64,000 nucleotides of DNA, taken from positions 16,291,019-16,355,018 of the forward strand of contig CM055111.1 in NCBI GenBank assembly GCA_029204225.1, read 5' to 3'. The translations under genes were made by a program, and so were the position numbers. Below are positions 10,861-22,571 of this stretch, one piece after another. How positions within the stretch are numbered: the stretch's first letter is position 1; each line of letters begins with the position of its first letter. The notes below the pieces were generated by a model. The model saw nothing but the letters and a program-made list of their open reading frames with translations. It was not told where the DNA came from and did no database searches. Source of the stretch: Diphasiastrum complanatum. Taxonomy: Eukaryota > Streptophyta > Lycopodiopsida > Lycopodiales > Lycopodiaceae.

Positions 10861-10989
10861 CTATTTCTGAATAACCTCCAGATAGCGGCTTGCTGATGGT
10901 TGTATGAAGAATGCTGAGAGGGGTATGATGATACTACTGTATCGGCTCTGATTCATTCTCATATCATTGTATCAGCTTTGAACCTGTAT

Positions 10990-11001
10990 GCTTTGATACC
11001 A
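10990..11001 (-). other. Primer-binding-site-like sequence of Copia-C
   Basis: On the minus strand it reads TGGTATCAAAGC, one base from the initiator-Met-tRNA primer site. It sits about 130 bp upstream of the minus-strand gag start, as expected. An LTR should begin right of about 11003, but I could not delimit it. Confidence 0.55.
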
Positions 11002-11970
11002 CTATAGAGAACACGATGAAAGTTTGAATAAATCAAACTACATCAATGTCTTCAATTGGGTTTGTATATGATCTATTTACTAACAGAATAGTATTTGCTC
11101 TGATTGAATATGCATGCAAAAATAATATGCGAAATTAAGAGACAACTTAAGACAATTTTTAGACAATAAGAACTATTGATCAAAAAACAAATTTTTATAA
11201 CTCTGAATCTGAATCATCAATATACATATCTTGATGTCTTATCTCGCTATTGTGTCTCTGATTGAGTGAGTTACAACGAGTAGTGCACATGTATTTATAT
11301 TGCTACAAGACAGGTCTTTTGGCCTTTCTAATGTTGTAACAGTAGATATCTAATCGTTTACGATGGTTGACATTCAAATAGATGTCCTATTTCTAGGGTC
11401 AATTAATTATGTTCACAAATTATTCATGACAGTCCATCTCTTCATCTCAGCTTTGTGTTTCGCGAATTTTTTGCGACACTTGTCTCTTTGTGACATTTTT
11501 ATCTTTCGCGACTTGTTCACGATAGATGACAACTTTGAGTTTGAAGAAGAAATTCAGAATATTTCGTGAACTGTTCGTGACAGGTGAGCTTGGAGACGAA
11601 TCCAGAAGATTTCGCAAATTATTCGTGACATCTAGGGTTTGAACAAGAAATAGAATATTTTGCCACAAGATTTTGTTCGCGAATCTTTCGAGCTTCAACA
11701 AGAAACAAAACCACGAAATTCTACAAGAAACTTTTTTGCGAATCTTTCGAGTTGGCTGCAAAATAATTTCGTGAATCCTTCGCGAATCTTTCGAGTTGGT
11801 CACAAATAGAAATGTTTTGAGTTTGCATTCGTTTCTTGCTCATCCTTTGGCAAGTAAACTGTGCGCTTTGTTAGTAGAATCAAGATCTGTCTGATCAGGC
11901 GTTCTACAAGGATGATATTCAAATGGGATGTATCAGTATAGGGTATATCAGGCCCTAGTGCAAGGTTTGG
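11002..11970. other. Probable LTR-derived DNA with a short iterated motif
   Basis: No gene seen. From about 11560 to 11800 a motif like ttcgcgaatctttcgag recurs imperfectly. The first part may be the 5' LTR of the minus-strand Copia-C element, but no second LTR is available to prove it. Confidence 0.35.
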
Positions 11971-13163
11971 ATAAAGTCCTAAACCAAGATCTTGTTCTAA
12001 GCATGCCAAAACAAGCAATCACAAAGGGTATGGATGGTGGACAAACCAACCCAACCAATCCTAGATCGAATGGATCTAGCCCCCAAGCTACGAATCAATC
12101 TCAATGATGAATGAGGAATCACTCAAGCAGCATGTAGCTACCAATCACATAAGCAAGCATACACTAGTGAGAGCCCAATAAGTATACTTATACTCTCCAA
12201 GGCCCATGCACCACTAGTAGTGGATTGTGACATCTCACTGGACACCTTTGCAGCCAACCTTGGCCACATCATCTAGTTCCTCAATGACTCACTGATAGAC
12301 CTATATAGATCCACCACCATGAGTTTAGGCCTACAACCATTATTTATGACCATATGCACACAAACCCCTTATAATCATTATTATTCTATCATTTCGAATC
12401 GGGAAAAGATTAAGGACAAAATTTCTCATGTAGGCTATACACCTAAACCTTTAAATGAATCCAAAATTGACTCATAAAAGTTGCAACTTATAAGCAATAC
12501 ATTTCAGCAACAATATCCATAAGTAAGGTTATATTGTTGACTCAAACAACTAGCTCAGAAGTAGCGCTCATGACTCGGTTAGCTATATCAGATTAAGAAA
12601 ATATTTGAATGTCTAGGTATGGATCCAAAACACCACATTCAATTTGATTCTAATCCTACCTAGGTTTATAAACAATTCTCATCGTGAAATTACTATTACC
12701 TGGTGAGAAATTGTCTCCATACTATTCTCATCAATATAAAGTTCTAAACCAATATCTTGTTCTAAGAATGCCAAAACAAGCAACCACAAAGGGTACATAT
12801 GGTGGACAAACCAACCCAATTCAACCCAACCACTCCTAGATCAAAGGGATCTAGCCCCCAAGCTATGGATCAATCTCAATGAGGAATGAGGAATCACTCA
12901 AGTAGCATGTAGCTACCAATCACATAATCAAGCATACACTAGTGAGAGCCCAAGAGGTATACTTATACCCTCCAAGGCCCATGCACCACTAGTAGTGCAT
13001 TGTGACACCTCACTGGACACCTCTGTAGTCGACCTGGGACACGTCATCCAGTTCCGCAATGACTCACTGATAGACCCATATAAATCCACCATCATGACTT
13101 TAGGCCTACAACCATTATTTATGACCATATCCATATAAGGGCCTCAAACCCCTTATAATCATA
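11971..13163. repeat. Pair of ~0.4-kb direct repeats, 765 bp apart
   Basis: About 410 bp at 11971-12380 recur at 12736-13163 (anchor ataaagt, then taaaccaa.atcttgttctaa, tagcccccaagcta, agcatacactagtgagagcc, caccactagtagtg). Identity is about 90% by eye, with small indels. The 355 bp between is non-coding. This could be a decayed short LTR element or a plain tandem duplication; I see no primer site or target duplication that would decide. Confidence 0.82.
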
Positions 13164-14353
13164 AATAACTTACAGGTTGTTGGTAATGATCTCTAGCGTG
13201 GACATGATAGTTTGGATGGAACATTTCCTCCAAGGACAACTCTGGATTTGTGATGCATGAGATATTTCATATCACGATCTCACTTTATCAAGACAATACA
13301 AAACACACTTCACTCTCTAGAAATGGATTAGAATGCACACTTTTTGAGAGTGATGATAATTTATAATGATTGAAATAAAAGGCTTTGAAGATCTCATGAT
13401 TTCATTCAGACGTGTGACTCCTAGGCTAGATATGATCCTTTGTTGATGTATCAACTTTGAACCAATCAATATCCCGATGTATCGACATGGGGGATACTTG
13501 GTCCTATGGGAAGATTTAACCGCAACATCTTTGAAATTTTTATCAAAATAGTTCTTTGTTTCCGTATCTCATAAAGTATCCTAGTCATCCACCAATAATC
13601 TCCGTAGTTCTCAACATAAGTTGTCTAACACTATTGCGAGTTGAGTGAGCACGTTTGTGAGGTTCTCCTAAGATATTTAAGAAATTTTGTGCAAACTCAT
13701 AAATATGCACCCTCTTTTGAAAAAACCTTTTTCTGTGCATGTCATTTTATAAAACCATCTATTTTTTTAAGTTTTTTAAAAATAAAAAATATACATTCAG
13801 ACACTTGTTTCTTGAATTGTGTAATTCTATGGATTACAAATCATTAATTTTATAAAGTTCATGATTTATAAAACTTTAAGAAGCTTTATAGATTGTAAAC
13901 CAAAATTTAATTCTTATTTATTAAAACCATCTTTATAAAACATACTTTGAATGTTTGCAACATTCTAAAATTTGACAATCATTTTGCTTTATTTTAAAAT
14001 TGAGATATATTAATGGACATTTCAATGACGAGAAAAAAATGTCATAATTCTTTGCTATATGCAATTTATTGTTGTAATAAGACTAAAGAGAACCAAGAAT
14101 TACGTTTTTTCAAATTTATATATCACCAAATAAACATGGTTTTGTAAGCATCCATCAACAATACATTTATAGAAAGATGTAACAATTAAATTCTTCCAAT
14201 CAAACATACATCACACTTTCTTATGCTCTACTTGATTAACAAAAGCAAACAATTTTGAACATTTGAAACAATTTATCAACGTTCTATCAAATCATATCAT
14301 CCATGATATGATTCTAGATATCTAGCAATTGATCATTTTTTTCTCGGTCGTAT
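13164..14353. other. No gene seen; AT-rich
   Basis: Long A/T runs and no credible frame on either strand. It lies directly 3' of the minus-strand methyltransferase fragment and may include its old downstream region. Confidence 0.45.
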
Positions 14354-14812
14354 TCACTCTTTCTCCTCATCTCTCTTCTCTTCAGGTTTATAATTTTCAA
14401 AACCTCCTTCCCCGTCGATGATTGTCTCATCTGTTAGCCCACCAAGCTCAGTTTCTTCTGAGTGGACTAGAGGCCTTGGCTCCATAGAAGCCATTTGGAT
14501 CTTATCGTTGTCGGCAACCATAATGGCCCCCACCTCTTGATCCTCATCAGGGAGCTCATTTGTGGCTGCTATACTCATCTCAATATAATGAGCTTGTATT
14601 TCATCAAGCTCAAGGGCAATGCGGTGTCTCCTAAGCTTCATTGCACACAATGTTGTTGTACCTGAAATTGAACACAATAATATTTAAGAAGGGAGTTTTT
14701 CAAAGTGATTATTTATGTACCAGCATGTAATCCTGGTAATAAATATTTACCTGTTCCTGCAAGTAGATCTAACGCCCAGTCATTTTTACTTGAAAACAAG
14801 TTAATCAATCTG
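14354..14812 (-). pseudogene. Beta-group amino-DNA-methyltransferase-like gene, copy 2 (3' end only)
   Basis: Two exons on the minus strand. The first (about 14809 to 14751) encodes RLINLFSSKNDWALDLLAG; after an 89-bp intron (14750-14662, GTAAAT..TTTCAG) the second (14661-14354) completes the glycine-rich motif I as LDLLAGTGTTT and continues LCAMKLRRHRIALELDEIQ, AHYIEM, then an acidic tail to the stop. The exon junction splits a Gly codon cleanly. LDLLAGTGTT is a standard S-adenosylmethionine motif of N4/N6 methyltransferases, and ALELDE fits motif II. It aligns with copy 1 (RLIDTFSHPIDWILDLFSG..VELDE). Upstream exons with motif IV are absent: the DNA right of about 14812 belongs to another element. 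Motif I here is undamaged, unlike copy 1. Confidence 0.62.
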
Positions 14813-14895
14813 TTGATTCAAGAAAGTCTTAGAATTTTCTTGGCAAGTTCTCTGTCACATGGGCAAATTTCAAAAGTTTTAGCCCCAAAAAAGGC

Positions 14896-14903
14896 TATAA
14901 ATA
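14896..14903 (+). promoter_or_regulatory. TATA box of the 14.9-17 kb element
   Basis: TATAAATA within ggctataaatagggggccc is a canonical plant TATA box. It lies just ahead of the plus-strand frames beginning at about 14919 and so is probably an LTR promoter. Confidence 0.6.
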
Positions 14904-14918
14904 GGGGGCCCTCCCCTT

Positions 14919-17000
14919 GTGCAAATTCATTCTATGGGTGTGCTGGAGAGACTTTGCCAAAAATTTTCACAAAATTCAGTTATAATTTTCAGTTCACACT
15001 TGCTTCTAATCTCTCTAGTGTGTATACACAAGCCCATACTATCAACCGCTTGCATGCCACATTCCACCATGGCATCCGGTTGGTGCCATAAACCTTTTTT
15101 GAATCACCCTAAGCTACGAAGGTTCAGCACAAAGATTCATTTAGTGACCATCCCAGACTTGGCGAGATCGAGTTCACTTGTAGTTTTTTGGCCAACCTCA
15201 ACATTCACCTTCCTACATGTACTAGGCAACACTGGAAATCTGTCGTGTGAGTGGCCTATTCTAACTTTGATGTTGAAAACGAGTCTTTTCGAGTCCCATC
15301 AGGCCAAAATGAGGTCATTGTTCCTCTGGACATTTCAGTAATCCAGGCATGGGAGTTCCCGAATGAAGGTGAAACCATCCATGGAAGTGGCACGACATAT
15401 GACCACAACTACCTGAAGCCCTTTTTGAAAGATGATGGTACAACAAACATTTGTATGAATGATGGCTACACAATCGAACATATCAACAAGGACAAAGAGC
15501 TACAAGAAGCGGCGAAGCTGTTGCATATGCTGATCAAGGTCTAGAATCCCCGAATGGACTGAAATCTCCCCAATGACCTATTTGCCTTATCTTTCACGAG
15601 GGGAGAGCAAGATATCTAGCACTACAATTGGGCAGACAAGCTAACAAAGAAACTCCAACTAGCATTAAAGGGCAAGAAGGCAGTCACCAAGGTCGGACAC
15701 ATCGTGGCAATGGTCCTCACTCACCAGCTAGGGGCCCACTACACAGAGCGCCTCCATGACCTCCAGGGCAAATACCCAGATGTGTTGCACCAAGCCACTC
15801 AGCACGCACAACCTTCAAGTGCATATGGCCTGAAGGTGAATCACCAACAAGAATCACGCATCATAGAAAATCTAGTAAAGCAGACAAGCTTCAAGAAGCT
15901 GACATAGCCAGCGAAGCAGATCCACAATAAGAGGATGTGTAGAAAGCCAAGGCCGAGGACCTAGGAGGCGACAACTTTGGGGGAGATGACTCAGACACCT
16001 TTGACCACACAATGGTGGCCCAGTACTCCACTCAATCAGCGGCCATTCTTACCAGTATAGTTCCTCCAGCAACAATCACGACAATAGTAGGCCTTTCAAC
16101 ACAACAACAACTTCTGGCAGTATCCCAGGCGGATCAGGTAACCTCACTTGATGCCATGATGGTCACCACCACTACGGTCCTCCCGTCCACCCCACCCTCC
16201 ATCACTGTCACTACCTCCTCCTCTCCAATCACCGTTTTTGTTTTTTTTACCAACCCCCATGCCCAAATCACCACCCCCCATCATCACTACTAGCTCTTCC
16301 TCAGCATTTAATTTTAACTTTGATTCTGATTCTTTCGTCGCGCAACTCCTAAAAACTGCAGTTACCACCATTTCTTCCACACCTTCTATCGCCACTAAAA
16401 CCCCACCCACTATTCCTATCCACGATCAACCTAACTCTTCACAACTCCCTCTACAACACGACAACTACGTCCCTCCCTTCACTCACATTCCTCCATTCAC
16501 TAATATTCCCCCACAGTACTCGGATGGAAATGAACCCCTTCCTTACCTGGGTCCTTGGGAGCAACTTCTCCCTTCAATGCAAAAGGACATCTGGTCTAAT
16601 CACGATGCACAGACTTACCTTGCTCAATCCATTGCTAATTATCAATCATTTAGGAGCATGACACTACAGGAAAATCTTGTGATGACCAAACAACTACAAA
16701 AAGCAGTACAAGTAGTGAACGAAGCCAATGAGCAAGCAGCACGTGCACGTCGGGATGAAGAACTCACTTCCAACCAAATGGACAAAATGCAAAAGGGCAT
16801 AGATCAGCTTCAAGTAGAAGTCAATCAAAATGAAACACAACTAAGCCAGCTCCAACAATGCTTGGATGCTGAAACTAGTTCCAACCAAGAGTTACGTGCT
16901 ACTATGATGGGACAAATCAGTGAGATTAATTTCCAATTATTTGCTCTGCTTCCTATATCGAAGGGCACGATAATTCCACATTCAGCATACCAACAACTGG
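14919..17000 (+). pseudogene. Unrecognised gag-like element: proline-rich region and coiled coil
   Basis: A chain of plus-strand frames: 14919-15341; 15251-15907 (with stops near 15542, 15558 and 15628; contains SGQNEVIVPLDISVIQAWEF and HIVAMVLTHQLGAHYTERL); 16012-16293; and a 263-codon open frame 16238-17029. The last has a Ser/Thr/Pro-rich part, then from about residue 145 a long charged helix (KAVQVVNEANEQAARARRDE..QLQVEVNQNETQLSQL) that should form a coiled coil. This order resembles the first ORF or Gag of some plant retroelements, but I recognise no zinc knuckle, protease or RT. It is cut at about 17000 by Copia-A; the final codons of the open frame are already Copia-A sequence. Function unknown. 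Confidence 0.45.
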
Positions 17001-17021
17001 ATTCTGATTTCTATTGCTTGT

Positions 17022-18261
17022 TTGTTTAAGTGGAAGGTGTTCCAATTAGATGTATCCAATGCTTTTCTAAATGGTTATCTTGAGGAGGAGATCTATATGG
17101 AACAACCTGAAGGATTCATCAAAGATGAGTCCAAAGTGTGCTTGCCCTTCAAAAGTCTTTATGGACTCAAGCAAGCACCAAGATCATGGTATTCAAGACT
17201 TAATTCTTTTCTTATCTCACTAGGATTTACTCTTAGTAACTATGATTCTTCCATGTATCTAAAGTTTGTTGATAGCAATATTGTCATTCTTCTAATTTAT
17301 GTTGATGACATTATTCTTTGTGGAAGTTGTATCAAGCTAGTTGATGAAACTAAGCTGGCACTTGGATGTGACTTTAAAATGCAAGATCTAGGAGAGATAT
17401 ATCACATCCTAGGCCTAGAAATTGATTTTTATAAAAATCATGTCTTTATATGCCAATCTAGATAAGCTCACTTTATGTTGAAAAAATTCCATATGGAAAA
17501 TTCTAAGAGCATAGATACTCCAATGGAGCAAATTGTAAAATATCCTAATAAAGGTGATGAAAGATCCTTTGAGGACATCAACTTTTTAGGAGTCTTGTAG
17601 GCTCCTTGATTTGGCTTACCATTACTAGGCCCGATCTAAGTTTTTGTGTGCATAAATTGAGTCAATTTATGCAACCTCCTAAGATCCATCATTGGAAGAT
17701 GGCCAAGAAGGTTTCTAAGATATGTATCTTCATCTTGTGATTATGGCCTACTTTATAAAAGTGAAGATCCATCCATTGTTGGCTACTCGGATTCGGACTT
17801 TGCAAGTGACAAGATGGATCGAAACTCTATTATTGCATACACTATCTTTCTTGGAGGCAATCTAATATCTTGGCTTTCCAAAAAGCAAGATACTATATCT
17901 CTCTCTTCATGTGAGGTCGAGTACAAAGCACTCACTACAACTACCAAAGAGGTGCTTTGGATCAAGAGGTTATTAATGGAGCTAAAGTGCATCAAGGAAG
18001 ATGATCTACCAATGATCAAGTGTGATAACATCTCGGCCCAAGCTCTAGCCAATAATACCATATTTCATGCAAGAAGCAAGCACAAAGAAGTGTCACACCA
18101 TTTTGTGAGAGAAAAGCTTATTGGAGGAGAAATCTAGTTGGAGCATGTCAACTCGTCCTCTTGTATTGCCAATCTACTCACCAAGCCTTTGAGCAAAAGT
18201 ACTTTCATGAAGCATAGATCTAATCTTGGAGTTATATTAAGATCAATGTTTAAATCTTCAT
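17022..18261 (+). pseudogene. Copia-A RT (C-terminal half) and RNase H with stops and shifts
   Basis: 17022-17465 encodes FQLDVSNAFLNGYLEEEIYM, KSLYGLKQAPRSWYSRL and the catalytic LLIYVDDIILCG of reverse transcriptase. A TAG at 17463 replaces a Tyr codon (SR*AHFM; the intact copy has SRYAHSM). Frame changes follow around 17580-17800; RNase H resumes at 17814 (KSxISxYTIFLGGNLISWLS..) with a stop at 18135 and ends at 18261. All catalytic RT residues visible here are kept, but the gene is dead. Confidence 0.88.
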
Positions 18262-18278
18262 AGATAATTTTTTAGGAG

Positions 18279-19012
18279 TGTGAAGAATTGAAAAATATTA
18301 TCTATGTTAGATATAGGGGTCTTATGTTTTTTACATCAAGCATCTAGGTGTAGGATGTTGATAGGAATAAATTTAGCATAGATGGCAAATTATGCATTTC
18401 CACTTGTAATGCCACTATTGAGCCAAAATAGAGTAAGAGGTTAAACACTTGCCAATTAGAGTGTAGACAAGTGTAAAGTTTTTGTTTGATGAATTCCAAG
18501 AGGTCCAATAGGATTTAGAGGTGGAACCTTGTGAGGTCCAATAGGAAATTGAGGTGTGCTTGAATATAGTTCAATAGAATTAAGAGGTGCATGGATCAAT
18601 GGTCCAATAGGATCAAGAGGTGACAAAGTGTGGTCCAATCATAGTTAAGCATAGTTGTAGCTCGTGGATCTACTAGTATCATTGTACTCCTCATTTTGGA
18701 TCTAATTGATTTGGTGATTGTGTGGATTTTGAGTGTCATTGGATTTCTAGCTTTCTCTCTCTACCCGAGAGCTCATCATGGTTTTTCTCTCTCTACCCGT
18801 GGAGAGGAGCTTTTTTTTACTTGAATAACTTTTTAATACTTCCCACACGTGTGAGTGAGAGTTGGAAGTGATTGAATGCATTTAGTAGTGTGTTTTTGCC
18901 ATATAATCAAAGGTAGATCTTGAATCTCAATCTAATCTTGATCTTGGTGCATCTACACCCTTAGGAGATCACAAGTACATGTATTGGACAATCCACACGT
19001 GTGAAATCAGCA
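18279..19012 (+). repeat. Copia-A LTR shared by two partial copies (second locus)
   Basis: 734 bp from TGTGAAGAATTG after the purine tract tttaggag to GTGTGAAATCAGCA. It carries the same CCAAT array (about 18490-18640) and two CACACGTGTG palindromes. A perfect primer site follows immediately. Confidence 0.88.
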
Positions 19013-19532
19013 TGGTATCAGAGCCTACCTAAGGTTACCATGCATTTTGATCCATTTAAGTGAAAATTATTCATCATTCTTGAGCTAGAAATTGTCAAGG
19101 TCCAATTTCCTAGCTATCTTGTTCAATTTTGGATCAAAAGAGATCAAAAGGACATTGATTGGGTCTGAGCTGGTACTGTACGGGATCAGGTGCTCAGACA
19201 CATGTGAGGAACATCCAATTTCAATTTGGAGGGTCTCTCTCATGCTTGATCCTTGATAGATTCTTTTGAAGCTATTTTTTTCTAGTTTCTGATACAATCA
19301 GTTTCATTCCATTTGGTTGAGCCAATCAGAAGTTATAAGCTTTTAAAGAGTGTTAGGTAGGGCACCTAGGCCTAGGTGGACACATTTGGTTTGGTCAAGA
19401 GATTGCTTGGTTGATTCAAAATCATAGTTGTATGCTTACCAATCTCATCTATATGTGATTTAGGCACTGTTTTGAGATCTTAGCCATTTTGTTTCATGCA
19501 ATATCATTGTATTTGAGTCAAATTTGATTTCT
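19013..19532 (+). other. Copia-A primer-binding site and leader, truncated
   Basis: TGGTATCAGAGCC at 19013-19025 is a perfect initiator-Met-tRNA primer site. The leader matches 1165-1690 and then breaks at gatttcttctcc, where Copia-B pol starts on the other strand. Confidence 0.85.
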
Positions 19533-21215
19533 TCTCCTTGTGTACTAGATCCTAGTTGATTTAGCTTTGCGTCCTTCATGATCTTTTCATACCATTTTGG
19601 TATCTTAGATTCAGGTGATACACTACGTGGAGAGTATGTATCCCAGGAGTGTCTAAGTAATGTCTCTTACTTCCAACTAGTTTCTCCTTTATTGCTCCTA
19701 TTGGCAAGTACCTCCCCTAGGCTCTTGAATAGGTGGAGTCCTTTCATATTCGCCCTCTCAACTCTCATCTTCATGTGCATCATTTTGTGGAGCATCTTCT
19801 TCATTTTCTTCCTCCAAAATTGTGGGAAGTCTTTTGATGCTTTCACCACTTGCATGGTCTTCATCTTTGCTAATGTGAATTTTGTTCATTACAAGATCAA
19901 AACACTTGTATGCCTTCATCCTCTCATCATAATTGACAAAGATACATTTGATTGCTTTGGCATCAAGTTTCTTTTGCTCCTCCTTTGGCACATGTACATA
20001 GGCCTTACATCCAATGACACGAAACTTGTCAATTTTTGGCTTTATTCCTGTAAATGCTTCTTCGGGAGTCACATTTGGAACCGCAACTATAGGGCTCTTG
20101 TTTTGCAAGAACGTTGCCTTGCTGCATGCTTCCGATCAAAGTGAATCGGTCAAGCCCATTTGCTTCATCATGGAGCGTGTACTCTCCATAATAGTCTTGT
20201 TTTTCCTTTCAGCTACACCATTATTATGCAGCGTGTGTGACTGTGTGAATTGTCTTTTAATGCCATGTTCTTTGCAAAAGTCCTCAAAATCATCAGATTT
20301 ATATTCGCCCCCTCTATCAGATCTTAGCACTTTGATGTGTGCATCCAGTTGGTTCTCTACCAAAGTCTTGAACTCCCTGAAGCAAGTAAAAGCGTTAGAT
20401 TTCTTTTTCAAGAAATAAATCCATGTCCTCCTAGAGTAATCATCTATGAAAGTCATAAAATAATATGCTTTCCCTAATGACATGGTCTTCATTGGGCCGC
20501 ACAGGTCGCTGTGAATGAGTTCCAGTGGTTTCTTAGCTCTTGCAGCTCCGCCTTTCTTGAATGTCTCTCTGTGATGCTTTCCCATGACGCATCCTTTACA
20601 TATTATATGATGATCATCCTGCAATACCAGTAACCGTGTTACCATCTTCAGTTTCACCATCAATCTCAAGCTCTCATAGTTCAAATGACCAAGTCTTCTG
20701 TGCCACAACTAAAATTGAGATGCTGTTGAGATAGCCAGACCATATTCTCCTGGTTTTGCAGCATCGAATTTATAAAGGCCACAGTTACTATCCCTATAAC
20801 CCTTCACCACCACTTTATGTTCGTGGTTCATATCCCTCATAAGGCATCCATCCTTGACAAATTCAACCTTAAGATGTTAATTTGCCATTACACCAACAGA
20901 AAGCAAACTCTTTTTGAGTCTAGGAACATAAAGCACATTAGGAATGTTCTTAATTTTACCATCAAGAGACTGTACATGTACATTGCCAGCACCCTATATT
21001 TGGCATTCCTCCCCATTGGCTTGAGTGACCTTATCCCCATCATGGATTGGTGAGAATTTCTCAAACCAATCACGTTTCCCAGTCATATGCCTTGTGGCAC
21101 CTGAATCTATGAACCATCTGGCACCATCATCAAGTTGGGATGCCAATGTCGATGAAAAGACACTTGTCTCGTCATCTTCTCCATCATCTTCGGCAATGTT
21201 GCCTTGTTGAGTTAC
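19533..21215 (-). pseudogene. Copia-B protease and integrase, broken
   Basis: Reading leftward: retropepsin WFIDSGATRHMTG near 21110-21070, NVLYVPRLKKSLLSVGVM, then at 20708 the open integrase frame of 190 codons: HHCC zinc-finger part WHRRLGHLNYESL..CKGCVMGKHHRE, and the DDE core with HSDLCGPM, YYFMTFIDDYSRRTWIY, VLRSDRGGEY and NNGVAERKNKTI. It joins cDNA into the host genome. A shift near 20136 separates the next part (NVTPEEAFTGIKPKIDKFRV, 20108-19758). A stop at about 20709 precedes WHRRLGH. The acidic linker ends near 19533. Confidence 0.88.
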
Positions 21216-22307
21216 CTTTCATCGCTTTCCGCAATGCTTCCTACCAACTTTTTGCCCAGTGGAATGGTGAAATCACTTCTGGCATGCTCCGAACACTTTC
21301 TCCATGGCAATTACTCTGTTTTGGTGTACTATAATTGCAAGTACAATCAAGGTGCCCTTCGTTTGGAGGCAATAGCCTTTCGTTTGGCCAAAATAGGGTA
21401 AAGGAGGTGAAAATAAGGGCAATTTGGGTTTTTGAACTGTTTCTTTCACAAAACTTGGGACCCAACAATTTTTTTCAGTTTAAAAATTTTTAATGAAACG
21501 AAGGCCTATTTTGCCTTTCAATTCTTCAAGACCATTTCAAAGCCCATCTAAGGGTTATCCTCAATCCTGCGGCTCCCAGTCACTCTCCCTCTTGCAATCT
21601 CTATCGTGGATGTAAACTCCACGAGATCTAATGGATACAACGGCTTCTATGCAGCGATCCCCACACTTGTATCCACGGGCCCCTTCCAAACGCTATGGGT
21701 CTCTCCTCCTCACAACACGCCACGATCCTCTCTCTCTCTCTTCTCTAGCATCGATGGCAGCTCCACGCCCTCACACAAGCCTTAAAAAAAAATATTTGCA
21801 TCACTCCAACTCGCTGGCTGATCCACGGCCGCCCACGGCCTCTCCACATATCCTCAACAGTAGCAGGGCGCCCACTCCTAGCTCTTCACAACTTCAAAAA
21901 TGAATTTGTGTTGAGAGAGAACTGCATTTTTCCTACTTGAAACCCTAGCTGTCAAAGAAGAAAATGTTCTTGGGCTTTATCTGCTCTTCTTGAGAGTCTA
22001 TCTGAGCAGCTACCTATCCCTCTGAGGTCGCCCTACAGCAAGCAATATTCTGCTCCAAACTGCTCTTCAAACGGTATTCGATTGGATTCAAACCAATCAC
22101 AAACGCCAAGCAACCCTTCCGAAGGATTTCCAGCGTCAGTTTTTGCTTGCCCTCTGATTTAGCTAACAACGCCTTGCCTCTGAATCTTCTTACAGTTTTG
22201 AGCTATTCCACGAATCTCCACAGACTCGGTTTTGTGCTTCCTAGCCAACAAACCGTCGTGAATTCGCAGCTCTCTAATCTTGTCCGATGATTCAAGCCAC
22301 CAAGGGG

Positions 22308-22571
22308 CTCTGATACCAAGTTAAGAAAACATAGTTTAAACACCTGACTGGATCAATCACCACAGTACAATGTCAAGTGCAACAAGACAAGACAACATAA
22401 TTACTCTCATCAAACTGTATATTCAACTGATAAGTAAGTACAAAGATAAGTTGCTTAAAAAGCACTCAAGGGGCTCGTAAAAGAAAGATGGCCCGATAAC
22501 TCTAGAACTAAGCACACGTGGTGTCATCGAAATAAGAAAGCATTGTATAAGTCGATCATTGCTATTTTAAC
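22308..22571 (-). repeat. Copia-B 5' LTR (partial) and primer-binding site
   Basis: On the minus strand the LTR part (22571 to 22321) ends CTTAACT and is followed by TGGTATCAGAGCC (22320-22308). About 50 bp of the LTR start are missing at 22571. The remainder matches the LTR at 10024-10247. Confidence 0.82.

Larger units (their letters stand above)
17001..19532 (+). mobile_element. Copia-A copy 2: truncated pol, shared LTR, next leader
   Basis: Family sequence begins at about 17001, in the middle of RT (gatttctattgcttg.. matches the intact copy near 49735). It runs through RNase H to the purine tract, a 734-bp LTR and then a primer site and leader, ending at about 19532 where minus-strand Copia-B starts. 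Order pol-LTR-leader means two adjacent copies shared one LTR, as at 1-1920. Confidence 0.87.
19533..22571 (-). mobile_element. Copia-B copy 2 (5' LTR, leader, protease, integrase)
   Basis: Minus-strand order from the right: partial LTR 22571-22321, primer site 22320-22308, long leader (about 22307-21600), a remnant of gag, protease, GAG-pre-integrase and integrase, ending in the integrase-RT linker at 19533. RT and RNase H are missing. It is the part of the family that copy 1 (8345-10247) lacks. Confidence 0.83.

Noticed and set aside
21631-21903. 90-codon plus-strand Ser/Pro-rich frame
   Set aside because: It is antisense to the Copia-B leader and has low-complexity composition; no support as a gene.
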